Below are positions 1-5,878 of a stretch of DNA of 9,195 nucleotides, piece by piece; positions within the stretch are counted from its first letter, which is position 1, and the number at the start of each line of letters is the position of its first letter. A model generated the notes under the pieces. The model was not told the DNA's origin and ran no database searches. It saw nothing but the letters and a program-made list of their open reading frames with translations. Source of the stretch: Saprospiraceae bacterium (lineage in GTDB: Bacteria > Bacteroidota > Bacteroidia > Chitinophagales > Saprospiraceae); the NCBI GenBank assembly GCA_027031145.1, contig JALVEG010000409.1:1-9195 (forward strand). The letters run 5' to 3'. The position numbers and the translations under genes are program-made.

Positions 1-2083
1 ATTGATATATTTTATGATTTTCTACCCAAAATGATGTGTCTTTATCAATAGTATCTGTTATAAATATTTTACCGGACATTATTTCCTGGTCTGCGAATTC
101 ATTTGAATACCATAAAATGCTGTCTCCCTGAGCCGTCAATGTATCTCTTTGTTTTTTATAAATTGTATCGGAATAGGATACAACAGGATCCTCGATTTCA
201 AGAAAATCAATTCTTATTGTATCAGAATTTACAATATCACAGGTACCCTGAGCTTTCAGTGAATAAAATCCCGGTTCGGTAATATTTATAACTTTATCTG
301 TTTGCCCGTCAGACCAATTATAAGAAGAAAACGAATTATCGCATTGTAAAATCACAGTATCACCCTGACAATTCGCAATATAGCCTTGAACAAAAGAAAT
401 AACAGGTTTTTCAACTGGATTCAATTCTGTTTTTATCAATTTTGAAATACTTTTTTGTCCCCAGGAATTTGTGATCGTCACGTTGTACGTACCCGAATTT
501 TTCACAACTATATCTTTAGTTGTTTCATTTGTTGACCATTTATATGTAAAATCAGTACCGGATGGAGCATGCAGAATGACAGAATCACCGGAGCAAAATT
601 TAGTATCACCGGTTGTTTTTATTTCAAAAAAAGGATTAAATCCAATTCCTTCCTGAAGCAAATAATGATTGTCTGCATTAATATCGTAATAACTGTCGGT
701 AATACCGGAGGGCCATTTTATCACTATTGAATCTATTTTATCATAAGAACCAAGTCCGAAATTCAAATTTACCGAATTTGTAATCCCGTAGCTCTCACCA
801 ATTCTGGCATCACGGGTTTGTATGCCCCAAGGCCCGTAAATCTTAACTTTTGAACCTATTCCCTGTTTATTGGATTCTTGTCCCAAAAGACTGAATTTCA
901 CCCAATGATTGTCGTTTTTATTATTTATCCATATCAAATCTTTATAATTACTGTACTCATTCAGTCCTTCACCATAAGAGGTGTATACATCCAAAAATCC
1001 ATCATTATTCAGATCTCCGATTCCAAATGAATGAATATCTCCCCGTCCAAATGGTTTTTTCTCTACCGAATAATTGTCATCACCAAAATTCCATACGATA
1101 TAGGATTTATCTCCGGAAATAAGCACATCCAAATATCCGTTATTGTCAAAATCCCGCAATGATGCCTGAATCGAATTGCAATATAGTTCCGGAAATTTTG
1201 TTTTCGTTTGATTTATAAATGTATCATTATTTATATTTTCATAATAATAATGCATCGTATCATGATTGGTAACAAAACAGTCAAGATCTCCATCATTATC
1301 CATATCACCAAACATTCCCGTCCATGACTGTGCGCCGCTATTAAGCCCGTATTTGCCCGCCAAATCAATATAATTGTTGTTTCCGTCATTGACAAACAAT
1401 GTATTTACTCTTCTGGGATCATTGGGTTTTTCTGCTCCCGGCCAGCATTTTGTGATAAATAAATCCACATCTCCATCATCATCAAAATCAATAAAATCAC
1501 TTCCGTAATCTCCATAATTATTATAATTGGAATCAACTTTGAAATTGATAAAATCGTTCCATTTCAAATTCCCGTTTTTATCATTTATATAAATTGCATT
1601 ATAATTGTTTTCATTGCAAACAAAAAGATCAAGAAAACCATCATTGTTTATATCAACAATATTTGAGTTTTGAGCATATGAAACTCCGGTAAGTTCATCT
1701 ATTAATTGATATCTTCCTGAAACCTTTTTATATAAATTTCCATAAGTTTGAGCTCCACAGGTATATATTTCCGAAATACCGTCATTATCCAGGTCGCCCG
1801 TATTTATCGTCCAGGCAGCTTTTTCAAATGTTTTACCAATACTATCCAAGCTAAAATCAAACAGATTTCCCGAATTAATATAGTTTTTTAAAAAAATCCC
1901 TTTATCCAATATCACTAAATCATCGTAATAATCACCATTGATATCAGATACAGCAACGCTCATACTGGTGAATATTTTAGCATTATTCAAAATATCAGCT
2001 GACCTGTCTGTGAAATTTACCTGAGAAAATAAATGAATGGAAACAAAAATTGAAATGACCAAAACAATAAATTTGATATTCAT
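1..2083 (-). CDS. Secreted FG-GAP/VCBS-repeat protein with ASPIC/UnbV and Ig-like domains (3' end outside window)
   Basis: An uninterrupted minus-strand frame runs from an ATG at 2083 to the window edge, giving 694 visible residues with no stop. The N-terminus (MNIKFIVLVISIFVSIHLFSQ) is a Sec signal peptide with likely cleavage near residue 20. Seven Ca-binding-type FG-GAP/VCBS motifs (D-x-[DN]-x-[DN]-G-x-x-D) follow near residues 47, 97, 141, 197, 259, 309 and 355, suggesting a beta-propeller. An ASPIC/UnbV domain spans about 391-458 (HWVKFSLLGQESN, GIGSKVKIYG, NFGLG, IKWPSG). After it come two or three Ig-like modules (about 484-545, 555-626, 630-694) containing KWSTNET, YNWSDGQT and SFWVENH. 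By family knowledge such proteins are surface-exposed or secreted, and in Bacteroidota often carry a type IX sorting tail; that part is not visible here. The substrate or partner is unknown. The start is supported by the signal peptide and a well-placed promoter about 27 bp upstream. Confidence 0.9.
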   Translation of the reverse strand, partial: MNIKFIVLVISIFVSIHLFSQVNFTDRSADILNNAKIFTSMSVAVSDINGDYYDDLVILDKGIFLKNYINSGNLFDFSLDSIGKTFEKAAWTINTGDLDNDGISEIYTCGAQTYGNLYKKVSGRYQLIDELTGVSYAQNSNIVDINNDGFLDLFVCNENNYNAIYINDKNGNLKWNDFINFKVDSNYNNYGDYGSDFIDFDDDGDVDLFITKCWPGAEKPNDPRRVNTLFVNDGNNNYIDLAGKYGLNSGAQSWTGMFGDMDNDGDLDCFVTNHDTMHYYYENINNDTFINQTKTKFPELYCNSIQASLRDFDNNGYLDVLISGDKSYIVWNFGDDNYSVEKKPFGRGDIHSFGIGDLNNDGFLDVYTSYGEGLNEYSNYKDLIWINNKNDNHWVKFSLLGQESNKQGIGSKVKIYGPWGIQTRDARIGESYGITNSVNLNFGLGSYDKIDSIVIKWPSGITDSYYDINADNHYLLQEGIGFNPFFEIKTTGDTKFCSGDSVILHAPSGTDFTYKWSTNETTKDIVVKNSGTYNVTITNSWGQKSISKLIKTELNPVEKPVISFVQGYIANCQGDTVILQCDNSFSSYNWSDGQTDKVINITEPGFYSLKAQGTCDIVNSDTIRIDFLEIEDPVVSYSDTIYKKQRDTLTAQGDSILWYSNEFADQEIMSGKIFITDTIDKDTSFWVENHKIYQ

Positions 2084-2109
2084 CAGTAACCTGTTTTGTG
2101 AAATAATAA

Positions 2110-2139
2110 CAAATATACCAAATTTACGGAATTACACAA
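2110..2139 (-). promoter_or_regulatory. Bacteroidota-type promoter for the secreted FG-GAP protein
   Basis: On the minus strand, TTG (2139-2137), a 19-nt spacer and TATATTTG (2117-2110) match the phylum consensus TTG-N17..23-TAnnTTTG. It predicts a transcription start near 2103, about 20 nt before the ATG at 2083. No clear Shine-Dalgarno sequence is present, as is usual in this phylum. Confidence 0.6.
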
Positions 2140-2236
2140 TGATTTTTGACCTGGAAAATCGATATTTAGAATGCGCCTAATGTATCTATTTAATATCTTC
2201 CACGATACAAACATTATTTACATTTTTATTTTTTTG

Positions 2237-2416
2237 GGCGATTGCCGAGCACTTCCCAATGCCAAACGCAGTCGTCACCGGGCTATTCGTGGGTTCCGTC
2301 CCGCCTCCGTCCGGATTATACAGCCTGCGCACTATATCCATCCCCGTGTATCATCCGTCCTTCGCCAGGGACAGCCTCCTAACGTCGGCTCCACTACTAT
2401 CCCTATCGCAATCGCC
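2237..2416. other. GC-rich module closed by a 9-bp inverted repeat; candidate structured RNA or repeat
   Basis: About 180 bp stand out as markedly GC-rich and pyrimidine-rich on the plus strand against AT-rich surroundings. The ends are complementary: GGCGATTGC at 2237-2245 and GCAATCGCC at 2408-2416. On the minus strand the module is purine-rich and runs into an A-rich stretch. The composition resembles dispersed intergenic elements I associate with Bacteroidota genomes, but I cannot verify that here. The 86-residue plus-strand frame across it looks non-biological (many R, P, H and S). Strand and function are undetermined. Confidence 0.4.
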
Positions 2417-2437
2417 GAAGTTTTAACGTAGGCGATT
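2410..2437. repeat. Shared-loop hairpin, copy 1
   Basis: A 7-bp perfect stem AATCGCC (2410-2416) / GGCGATT (2431-2437) encloses the 14-nt loop GAAGTTTTAACGTA. The same loop recurs at 3236-3249, and a 2-nt-shorter relative at 2458-2470, each time between different but self-complementary arms. Confidence 0.6.
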
Positions 2438-2453
2438 CGCAATCATACACCGC

Positions 2454-2474
2454 TGCCGAAGTTAAACGTAGGCA
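2454..2474. repeat. Shared-loop hairpin, copy 2 (shorter)
   Basis: TGCC (2454-2457) and GGCA (2471-2474) form a 4-bp stem around GAAGTTAAACGTA, a near-copy of the 14-nt loop of copies 1 and 3. The stem sequence differs from both other copies. Confidence 0.45.
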
Positions 2475-2479
2475 TTCAT

Positions 2480-2539
2480 TCATTTTGTCACTATTTTTGT
2501 TTGCTTCGCCACAAAAATACCGCCAAAATATCTATGTGG
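2480..2539. repeat. 60-bp direct repeat, copy A
   Basis: It matches 2661-2720 at 58 of 60 positions. It contains a 9-bp perfect hairpin, TATTTTTGT (2492-2500) / ACAAAAATA (2511-2519), with a 10-nt loop. Both differences between copies fall inside that loop, so the stem is intact in both. Confidence 0.8.
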
Positions 2540-2566
2540 ATTTGCTAACCTTTCTACCATAATGTC

Positions 2567-2584
2567 GCCCCTAACGGGGCTTTT
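2567..2584 (+). terminator. Terminator-like hairpin, orphan
   Basis: GCCCC (2567-2571), loop TAAC and GGGGC (2576-2580) are followed by TTTT, the form of an intrinsic terminator on the plus strand. No plus-strand gene ends nearby, so it may be a palindromic repeat rather than a working terminator. It lies between the two 60-bp repeats. Confidence 0.35.
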
Positions 2585-2620
2585 CATCTGCCCCCTGATA
2601 AGCGATTCTTCCTTTTTCAT

Positions 2621-2644
2621 CATTCCATCATTCCATCATTCCAA
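2621..2644. repeat. 8-bp microsatellite CATTCCAT, three units
   Basis: Three consecutive 8-bp units (the last with one change) lie between the two 60-bp direct repeats. They are short and non-coding, and consistent with slippage. Confidence 0.6.
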
Positions 2645-2660
2645 TCTACATACATCTCTC

Positions 2661-2720
2661 TCATTTTGTCACTATTTTTGTTTGCTGCGCTACAAAAATA
2701 CCGCCAAAATATCTATGTGG
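2661..2720. repeat. 60-bp direct repeat, copy B
   Basis: This is the partner of 2480-2539 (58/60 identity), starting 181 bp downstream. It keeps the 9-bp stem TATTTTTGT / ACAAAAATA, while the loop changes at two positions. The sequences after the two copies differ from each other. Confidence 0.8.
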
Positions 2721-2854
2721 TTGCGCTTAATGGAGTATGTTCTATTGATCATGATCCGTCAGCTAAAGCAAACGGCAATCTACCCATCAAAAAATGGCTA
2801 AAACCATTGATACCCAAGATATTTCACCACATCAAAAAACCTATTAACTCGAAT

Positions 2855-2880
2855 CCCCCCCCCTTTTTCCCCCGCCCCCG
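2855..2880. repeat. Homopolymeric C tract
   Basis: A run of nine C (2855-2863), then five T, five C, G and five C. CCCCCG (2875-2880) can also pair with CGGGGG (2915-2920). Such tracts are prone to slippage and to sequencing or assembly error, and no reading frame seems to depend on this one. Confidence 0.6.
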
Positions 2881-2998
2881 ATGAAATACTTCGTTTGTTT
2901 CACGGGGCTGGCAGCGGGGGATTAATTCCCGTTTCAAAAATAACTCCAAGTAAAAATTTGAACATTCGAGTTGATTTTAACTTCCAAAACAACTTCTT

Positions 2999-3018
2999 CT
3001 GTCAAATAAATTTGACAG
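2999..3018. promoter_or_regulatory. 20-nt dyad with 9-bp arms (operator-like or hairpin)
   Basis: CTGTCAAAT (2999-3007) and ATTTGACAG (3010-3018) are perfect inverted arms around AA. The spacing and symmetry resemble a binding site for a dimeric regulator, but no gene starts nearby. It lies 224 bp beyond the 3' end of the DUF255 gene, so it could equally be a transcript hairpin. Confidence 0.3.
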
Positions 3019-3032
3019 TCCAACTCCTCCGC

Positions 3033-3198
3033 TTCAAAAACACAAAACACCAAACACCAAACAAAAAAACATCATTCCATTTTCAAACTCCGGCTTCAAA
3101 ATCACTTCCTATCGTCGTGCTTTTGAGTCCTAACCTCTCCATTTCAAAAACACCAAACAAAAAACAAACTTTCAAACCTGAAACTTTCAAACTTGAAA
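3033..3198. repeat. A/C-rich, G-poor imperfect repeat tract
   Basis: Related A/C-rich segments recur at 3033-3070 and 3143-3169 (TTCAAAAACAC.. then CCAAACAAAAAAC-like words). A 15-bp tandem pair follows at 3169-3183 and 3184-3198 (CTTTCAAACCTGAAA / CTTTCAAACTTGAAA). The plus strand has very few G residues. The 111-residue plus-strand frame starting at 2895 is a by-product of this composition. Confidence 0.5.
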
Positions 3199-3229
3199 CT
3201 GGGAACAATTCATTATTCCATTATTTTTA

Positions 3230-3255
3230 ATCACAGAAGTTTTAACGTAGGTGAT
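3230..3255. repeat. Shared-loop hairpin, copy 3, overlapping the DUF255 stop codon
   Basis: ATCAC (3230-3234) and GTGAT (3251-3255) enclose an A/G mismatch and the loop GAAGTTTTAACGTA (3236-3249), identical over 14 nt to copy 1. On the minus strand the loop contains the TAA stop of the upstream DUF255 gene, so the hairpin forms at the end of that transcript and could take part in 3'-end formation. Confidence 0.55.
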
Positions 3256-5368
3256 CCATCATTCCCTTTAAAAAATCATCGATATTATCAACCGGAAGTT
3301 TACAAGCTCCGTCAATACAAGTATATATCAAAGTTTTATCATTAACAAATCTATTTTCAAATAAAGGCAAATCATTTTCTCTTACGCTTGCTGCAATGAG
3401 TATATTTGGTAAATACCGCCGATTAATATTCTCTAAAACAGACACCGCATTTTGACCTGTTATGACTACCTCATAAAATTCTCCTGTCAAATCACAATAA
3501 AGATTCAGCCAATTGGAAAAACCGGAAGCATATTGCTTTGCCTGTGACAATATATTTTTAAGCATTTGCTCCGCAACCCTGCGATACATTTTATTTTCAA
3601 AATAATGGCTTAATTTGAATAAATTATTTGCCATAATACTATTTGAGGATGAAATAACTCCATCATAAGTTTCTATCTTTCTGGTTATCATCTTATGATC
3701 TTCATCCGAAGTAAAAAAGAACATGTTGCTTTTATTATCAAAAAAATGCAAAAAGCTATAATCCGTTAGTTTTTTTGCTAAGACCAGCCATTTATTGTCA
3801 GTAGTGACCTGATAAAGTTCAATAAATACATCTATAACCGTACTATAATCTTCAAGATAAGCATTGATATTGCTTGTCCCGTTTTTATAATTATGAAACA
3901 GCCCTCCGTCTTCTTTCATTTGTTTTTCAACAATAAATTTAGCATTTTTCAAAGCAACATCAAGAAAATGTTTTTCGCCGAATGCTTTGTATGCATCAAT
4001 ATATCCTTTTAGCATCAATGCATTCCATGATGTGAGCGTTTTGTCATCAAGCCTTGGACTGCTTCTATTTTCTCTTTCTTTCAATAATATCTCTTTCCAT
4101 TTATTGACTTTTTTCTTTAATTTTTCTACACTGATATTATATTTTTCGGAAAATTCTTCATCTGAAAGATCTTTTATCAAAACATATTTTCCTTTTTCCC
4201 ATTTACCGTAATTGTTGATATTATAATATTCTTTGAATAACTCAAAATCTCCTCCCAAAATCGATTTTAAATTATCTTTTATCCAAACATAATAAGCTCC
4301 TTCTTCAAGATGTCCGTGTTCATCATCACTATCAGCATCAAGTGACGAATAAAAAACACCAATATCTCCTGTCAACTCCCTTTCTACAAATTCCAGAGTT
4401 TCATAAACTACTTCTTTGTATAATTCTTTTTTTGAAAAAGCATAAGCTTTCGAATATAAACTGACCAATTGCCCATTGTCATAAAGCATTTTTTCAAAAT
4501 GAGGAATATGCCATTTTTCATCGGTAGAATATCTTGCAAAACCACCTCCAATATGATCATATATTCCTCCAAAAGCCATTCTCTCCAATGTCAATTCTAC
4601 AAATTTCAAAATATCTCTATCTTGAGCCTTAATGCCGTATCGCAATAGCAATTCATAATTGTTTGGCAATGGAAATTTAGGAGCTTGTCGGGTTCCTCCA
4701 TATCGATAATCAAAATTTCTTTCCCATTTTTCTATACTTTGTTTTAGGAAATGTCTTGTAAAATTGGTTTCATCATTATTGACACGAATGAGATCCGATT
4801 GTTTTACTTTAGCAGTTAATCCCTCAGCATATTCGATCAGTTTTTCAGGTTCTTTTTCCCACATTTCCGCTAATTGCTTCAAAGCAGACATCCATCTGTC
4901 TTTTGGAAAATATGTTCCTCCCCATACAGGTCTGCCATCCGGAAGAGCAATCACATTCATAGGCCAACCTCCACGTCCAGTCATCATCTGCACTGCTGTC
5001 ATATATACCTGATCAACATCCGGCCTTTCTTCACGGTCTATTTTTATTGAAATAAAATTTTCATTCATTAATTTGGCAACTATGGTATCTTCAAAACTTT
5101 CATGTTCCATTACATGACACCAATGGCATGCAGCATATCCTATTGAAATTATCAGAAGTTTGTTTTCCTTTTTTGCCTGTTCCAGACTTCCGGGTTTCCA
5201 GGGTTTCCAGTTTACCGGATTATGAGCATGTTGCAGCAAATATGGACTGGTTTCGTTTATAAGGTCATTTGTGAATTTATAAGATTTCATAGGTATATTT
5301 TGATTGTTCTGGCTTTTGCAATTACCAAAACCTAATATTATTAAAAATGCAAAAAATAATTTAAACAT
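3242..5368 (-). CDS. DUF255 / SPATA20-family thioredoxin-fold protein with N-terminal signal (probable lipoprotein)
   Basis: The product has 708 residues, the usual family length plus an N-terminal extension. Residues 1-16 are hydrophobic and are followed by Cys17 (LGFGNCKSQ), which looks like an atypical lipobox; the cytosolic form would start near Met27. The thioredoxin-like DUF255 domain (about 28-190) shows SPYLLQHAHNPVNW (41-54), CHWC (Cys81, Cys84), KIDREERPDVD (109-119), GGWPM (133-137) and GGTYFP (150-155). An alpha/alpha-barrel (six-hairpin glycosidase-like) region follows, with GGGFARYSTDEKWHIPHFEK from 274. The molecular function of the family is unsettled; a redox or sugar-related role is inferred from the folds. 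It is divergent from miaB across 510 bp. The last residues (about DHLR) and the stop lie in a repeated hairpin. I chose the ATG at 5368 because it includes the signal sequence. Confidence 0.9.
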   Translation of the reverse strand: MFKLFFAFLIILGFGNCKSQNNQNIPMKSYKFTNDLINETSPYLLQHAHNPVNWKPWKPGSLEQAKKENKLLIISIGYAACHWCHVMEHESFEDTIVAKLMNENFISIKIDREERPDVDQVYMTAVQMMTGRGGWPMNVIALPDGRPVWGGTYFPKDRWMSALKQLAEMWEKEPEKLIEYAEGLTAKVKQSDLIRVNNDETNFTRHFLKQSIEKWERNFDYRYGGTRQAPKFPLPNNYELLLRYGIKAQDRDILKFVELTLERMAFGGIYDHIGGGFARYSTDEKWHIPHFEKMLYDNGQLVSLYSKAYAFSKKELYKEVVYETLEFVERELTGDIGVFYSSLDADSDDEHGHLEEGAYYVWIKDNLKSILGGDFELFKEYYNINNYGKWEKGKYVLIKDLSDEEFSEKYNISVEKLKKKVNKWKEILLKERENRSSPRLDDKTLTSWNALMLKGYIDAYKAFGEKHFLDVALKNAKFIVEKQMKEDGGLFHNYKNGTSNINAYLEDYSTVIDVFIELYQVTTDNKWLVLAKKLTDYSFLHFFDNKSNMFFFTSDEDHKMITRKIETYDGVISSSNSIMANNLFKLSHYFENKMYRRVAEQMLKNILSQAKQYASGFSNWLNLYCDLTGEFYEVVITGQNAVSVLENINRRYLPNILIAASVRENDLPLFENRFVNDKTLIYTCIDGACKLPVDNIDDFLKGMMDHLR

Positions 5369-5390
5369 CTATTTTCTTTTTGTTATAATA

Positions 5391-5440
5391 GTAACTCCTC
5401 AAATAGAGTCATTTCAAAAGCACCCTACCTGAGTAATTAC
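5391..5440. mobile_element. 50-bp miniature inverted-repeat element (deleted relative of the 185-bp element)
   Basis: The element begins GTAACTCCTCA and ends TGAGTAATTAC, imperfect terminal inverted repeats. Read on the minus strand from 5440, its first 32 nt match the left end of the element at 7304 at 30 of 32 positions. It therefore looks like a short, internally deleted member of that family. It lies 22 bp upstream of the DUF255 start codon and could contribute promoter or leader sequence. Confidence 0.6.
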
Positions 5441-5446
5441 TAACAA
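5415..5446 (-). promoter_or_regulatory. Weak candidate promoter for the DUF255 gene, within the mini-element
   Basis: On the minus strand, TTG (5446-5444), a 21-nt spacer and TGCTTTTG (5422-5415) fit the TTG / TAnnTTTG pattern with one mismatch in the -7 box. The -7 box is part of the element's conserved end. An alternative -7, TCTATTTG (5407-5400), lacks a spaced TTG. Confidence 0.25.
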
Positions 5447-5602
5447 TATTACATATACAATAGATGTATTATTTCAATATAAATTAAGTTTATGTCATAA
5501 AATTGCATAACTTGACTAATTCCTATTTTGATGAGCTAAACAAAGTAAGAATTTAGTCAAAAGATGAAATCCTTATTTCTTGTTTAATGCTCAATATGGA
5601 TA

Positions 5603-5813
5603 AATTTACATTCAACTCCTTTCGGAGTTGTAGCCCTCTTACTTATTTACCACCGGTTTCACCGGTGGCTATTCAAATTTACCCCCTTCGGGGATATTTT
5701 CTTGGAAATACACGATAGAGGGCAAAACCACGATAGTGGTTTAATATGAATAGCCCCGTATGAAATGCGGGGTAAATGTAAGAGGGAAAATGAACGCCGA
5801 TAGGTGTTCAATA
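5603..5813. repeat. Two facing three-hairpin arrays (composite inverted repeat)
   Basis: Six hairpins are strung together. H1 is 5613-5630 (7 bp, loop TTTC), H2 5650-5668 (8 bp, loop TTC), H3 5683-5693 (CCCC/GGGG), H4 5725-5742 (7 bp, loop GATA), H5 5754-5772 (7 bp, loop TGAAA) and H6 5791-5810 (8 bp, loop GATA). The linkers are conserved in inverted orientation: GGCTATTCAAATTTA matches the reverse complement of TAATATGAATAGCC, and CCCTCTTAC matches GTAAGAGGG. The right half is thus a diverged inverted copy of the left, with different but still paired stems. It resembles a REP/BIME-like element. It ends before the miaB promoter box. Confidence 0.7.
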
Positions 5814-5850
5814 TATCTGCCAAAATGTCATTAAATTTCTTGAAAAATAT

Positions 5851-5858
5851 TATCTTTG
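5851..5858 (+). promoter_or_regulatory. -7 box of the miaB promoter (TATCTTTG)
   Basis: TATCTTTG followed by CA matches the Bacteroidota -7 consensus TAnnTTTG. It predicts transcription starting about 14 nt before the ATG at 5879. No well-spaced TTG (-33) is present, so the upstream half is weak. Its position argues against initiation at the upstream in-frame GTG (5804) or ATG (5825), both of which precede it. Confidence 0.45.
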
Positions 5859-5878
5859 CAAAAAATTTGAAAAGCAAT

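Larger units (their letters stand above)
2084..3241. other. Gene-free repeat-rich intergenic region
   Basis: This 1,158-bp stretch lies between two minus-strand genes. The plus-strand open frames in it (starting at 2171, 2562, 2666 and 2895) are built from repeats, low-complexity sequence or homopolymers and show no domain I recognise. The region holds a GC-rich module, three shared-loop hairpins, two 60-bp direct repeats, a CATTCCAT microsatellite, a terminator-like hairpin, a poly-C tract, a 20-nt dyad and an A/C-rich tract, each listed separately. About 2140-2230 and 2721-2850 show nothing further that I can identify. A decayed mobile element or a noncoding RNA is possible. Confidence 0.7.

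Noticed and set aside
2171..2431. 86-residue plus-strand open frame
   Set aside because: It runs across the GC-rich structured module and ends in the shared-loop hairpin. Its composition is not protein-like and no domain is recognisable.
2390..2480. Integron attC sites, suggested by TAAC and GTTAAAC words near inverted arms
   Set aside because: The simple core-site pairs (RYYYAAC ... GTTRRRY) are not properly placed and no integrase or cassette is visible.
2562..3230. Three further plus-strand open frames (starting at 2562, 2666 and 2895)
   Set aside because: They are made of the 60-bp repeat, microsatellite, poly-C and A/C-rich tracts. The low-complexity translation has no recognisable motif.
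5512..5560. Inverted repeat TTGACTAA / TTAGTCAA in the divergent intergenic region
   Set aside because: The arms are 8 bp with a 33-nt gap in AT-rich DNA, which is weak enough to arise by chance.
5603..5813. CRISPR-like array
   Set aside because: The repeated units are hairpins of differing sequence in inverted halves, with no constant repeat length, no unique spacers and no cas genes.
5804..5878. Upstream in-frame extension of miaB (GTG at 5804 or ATG at 5825)
   Set aside because: The GTG is inside the stem of hairpin H6, and both starts lie upstream of the TATCTTTG promoter box. The extra residues do not look like MiaB.
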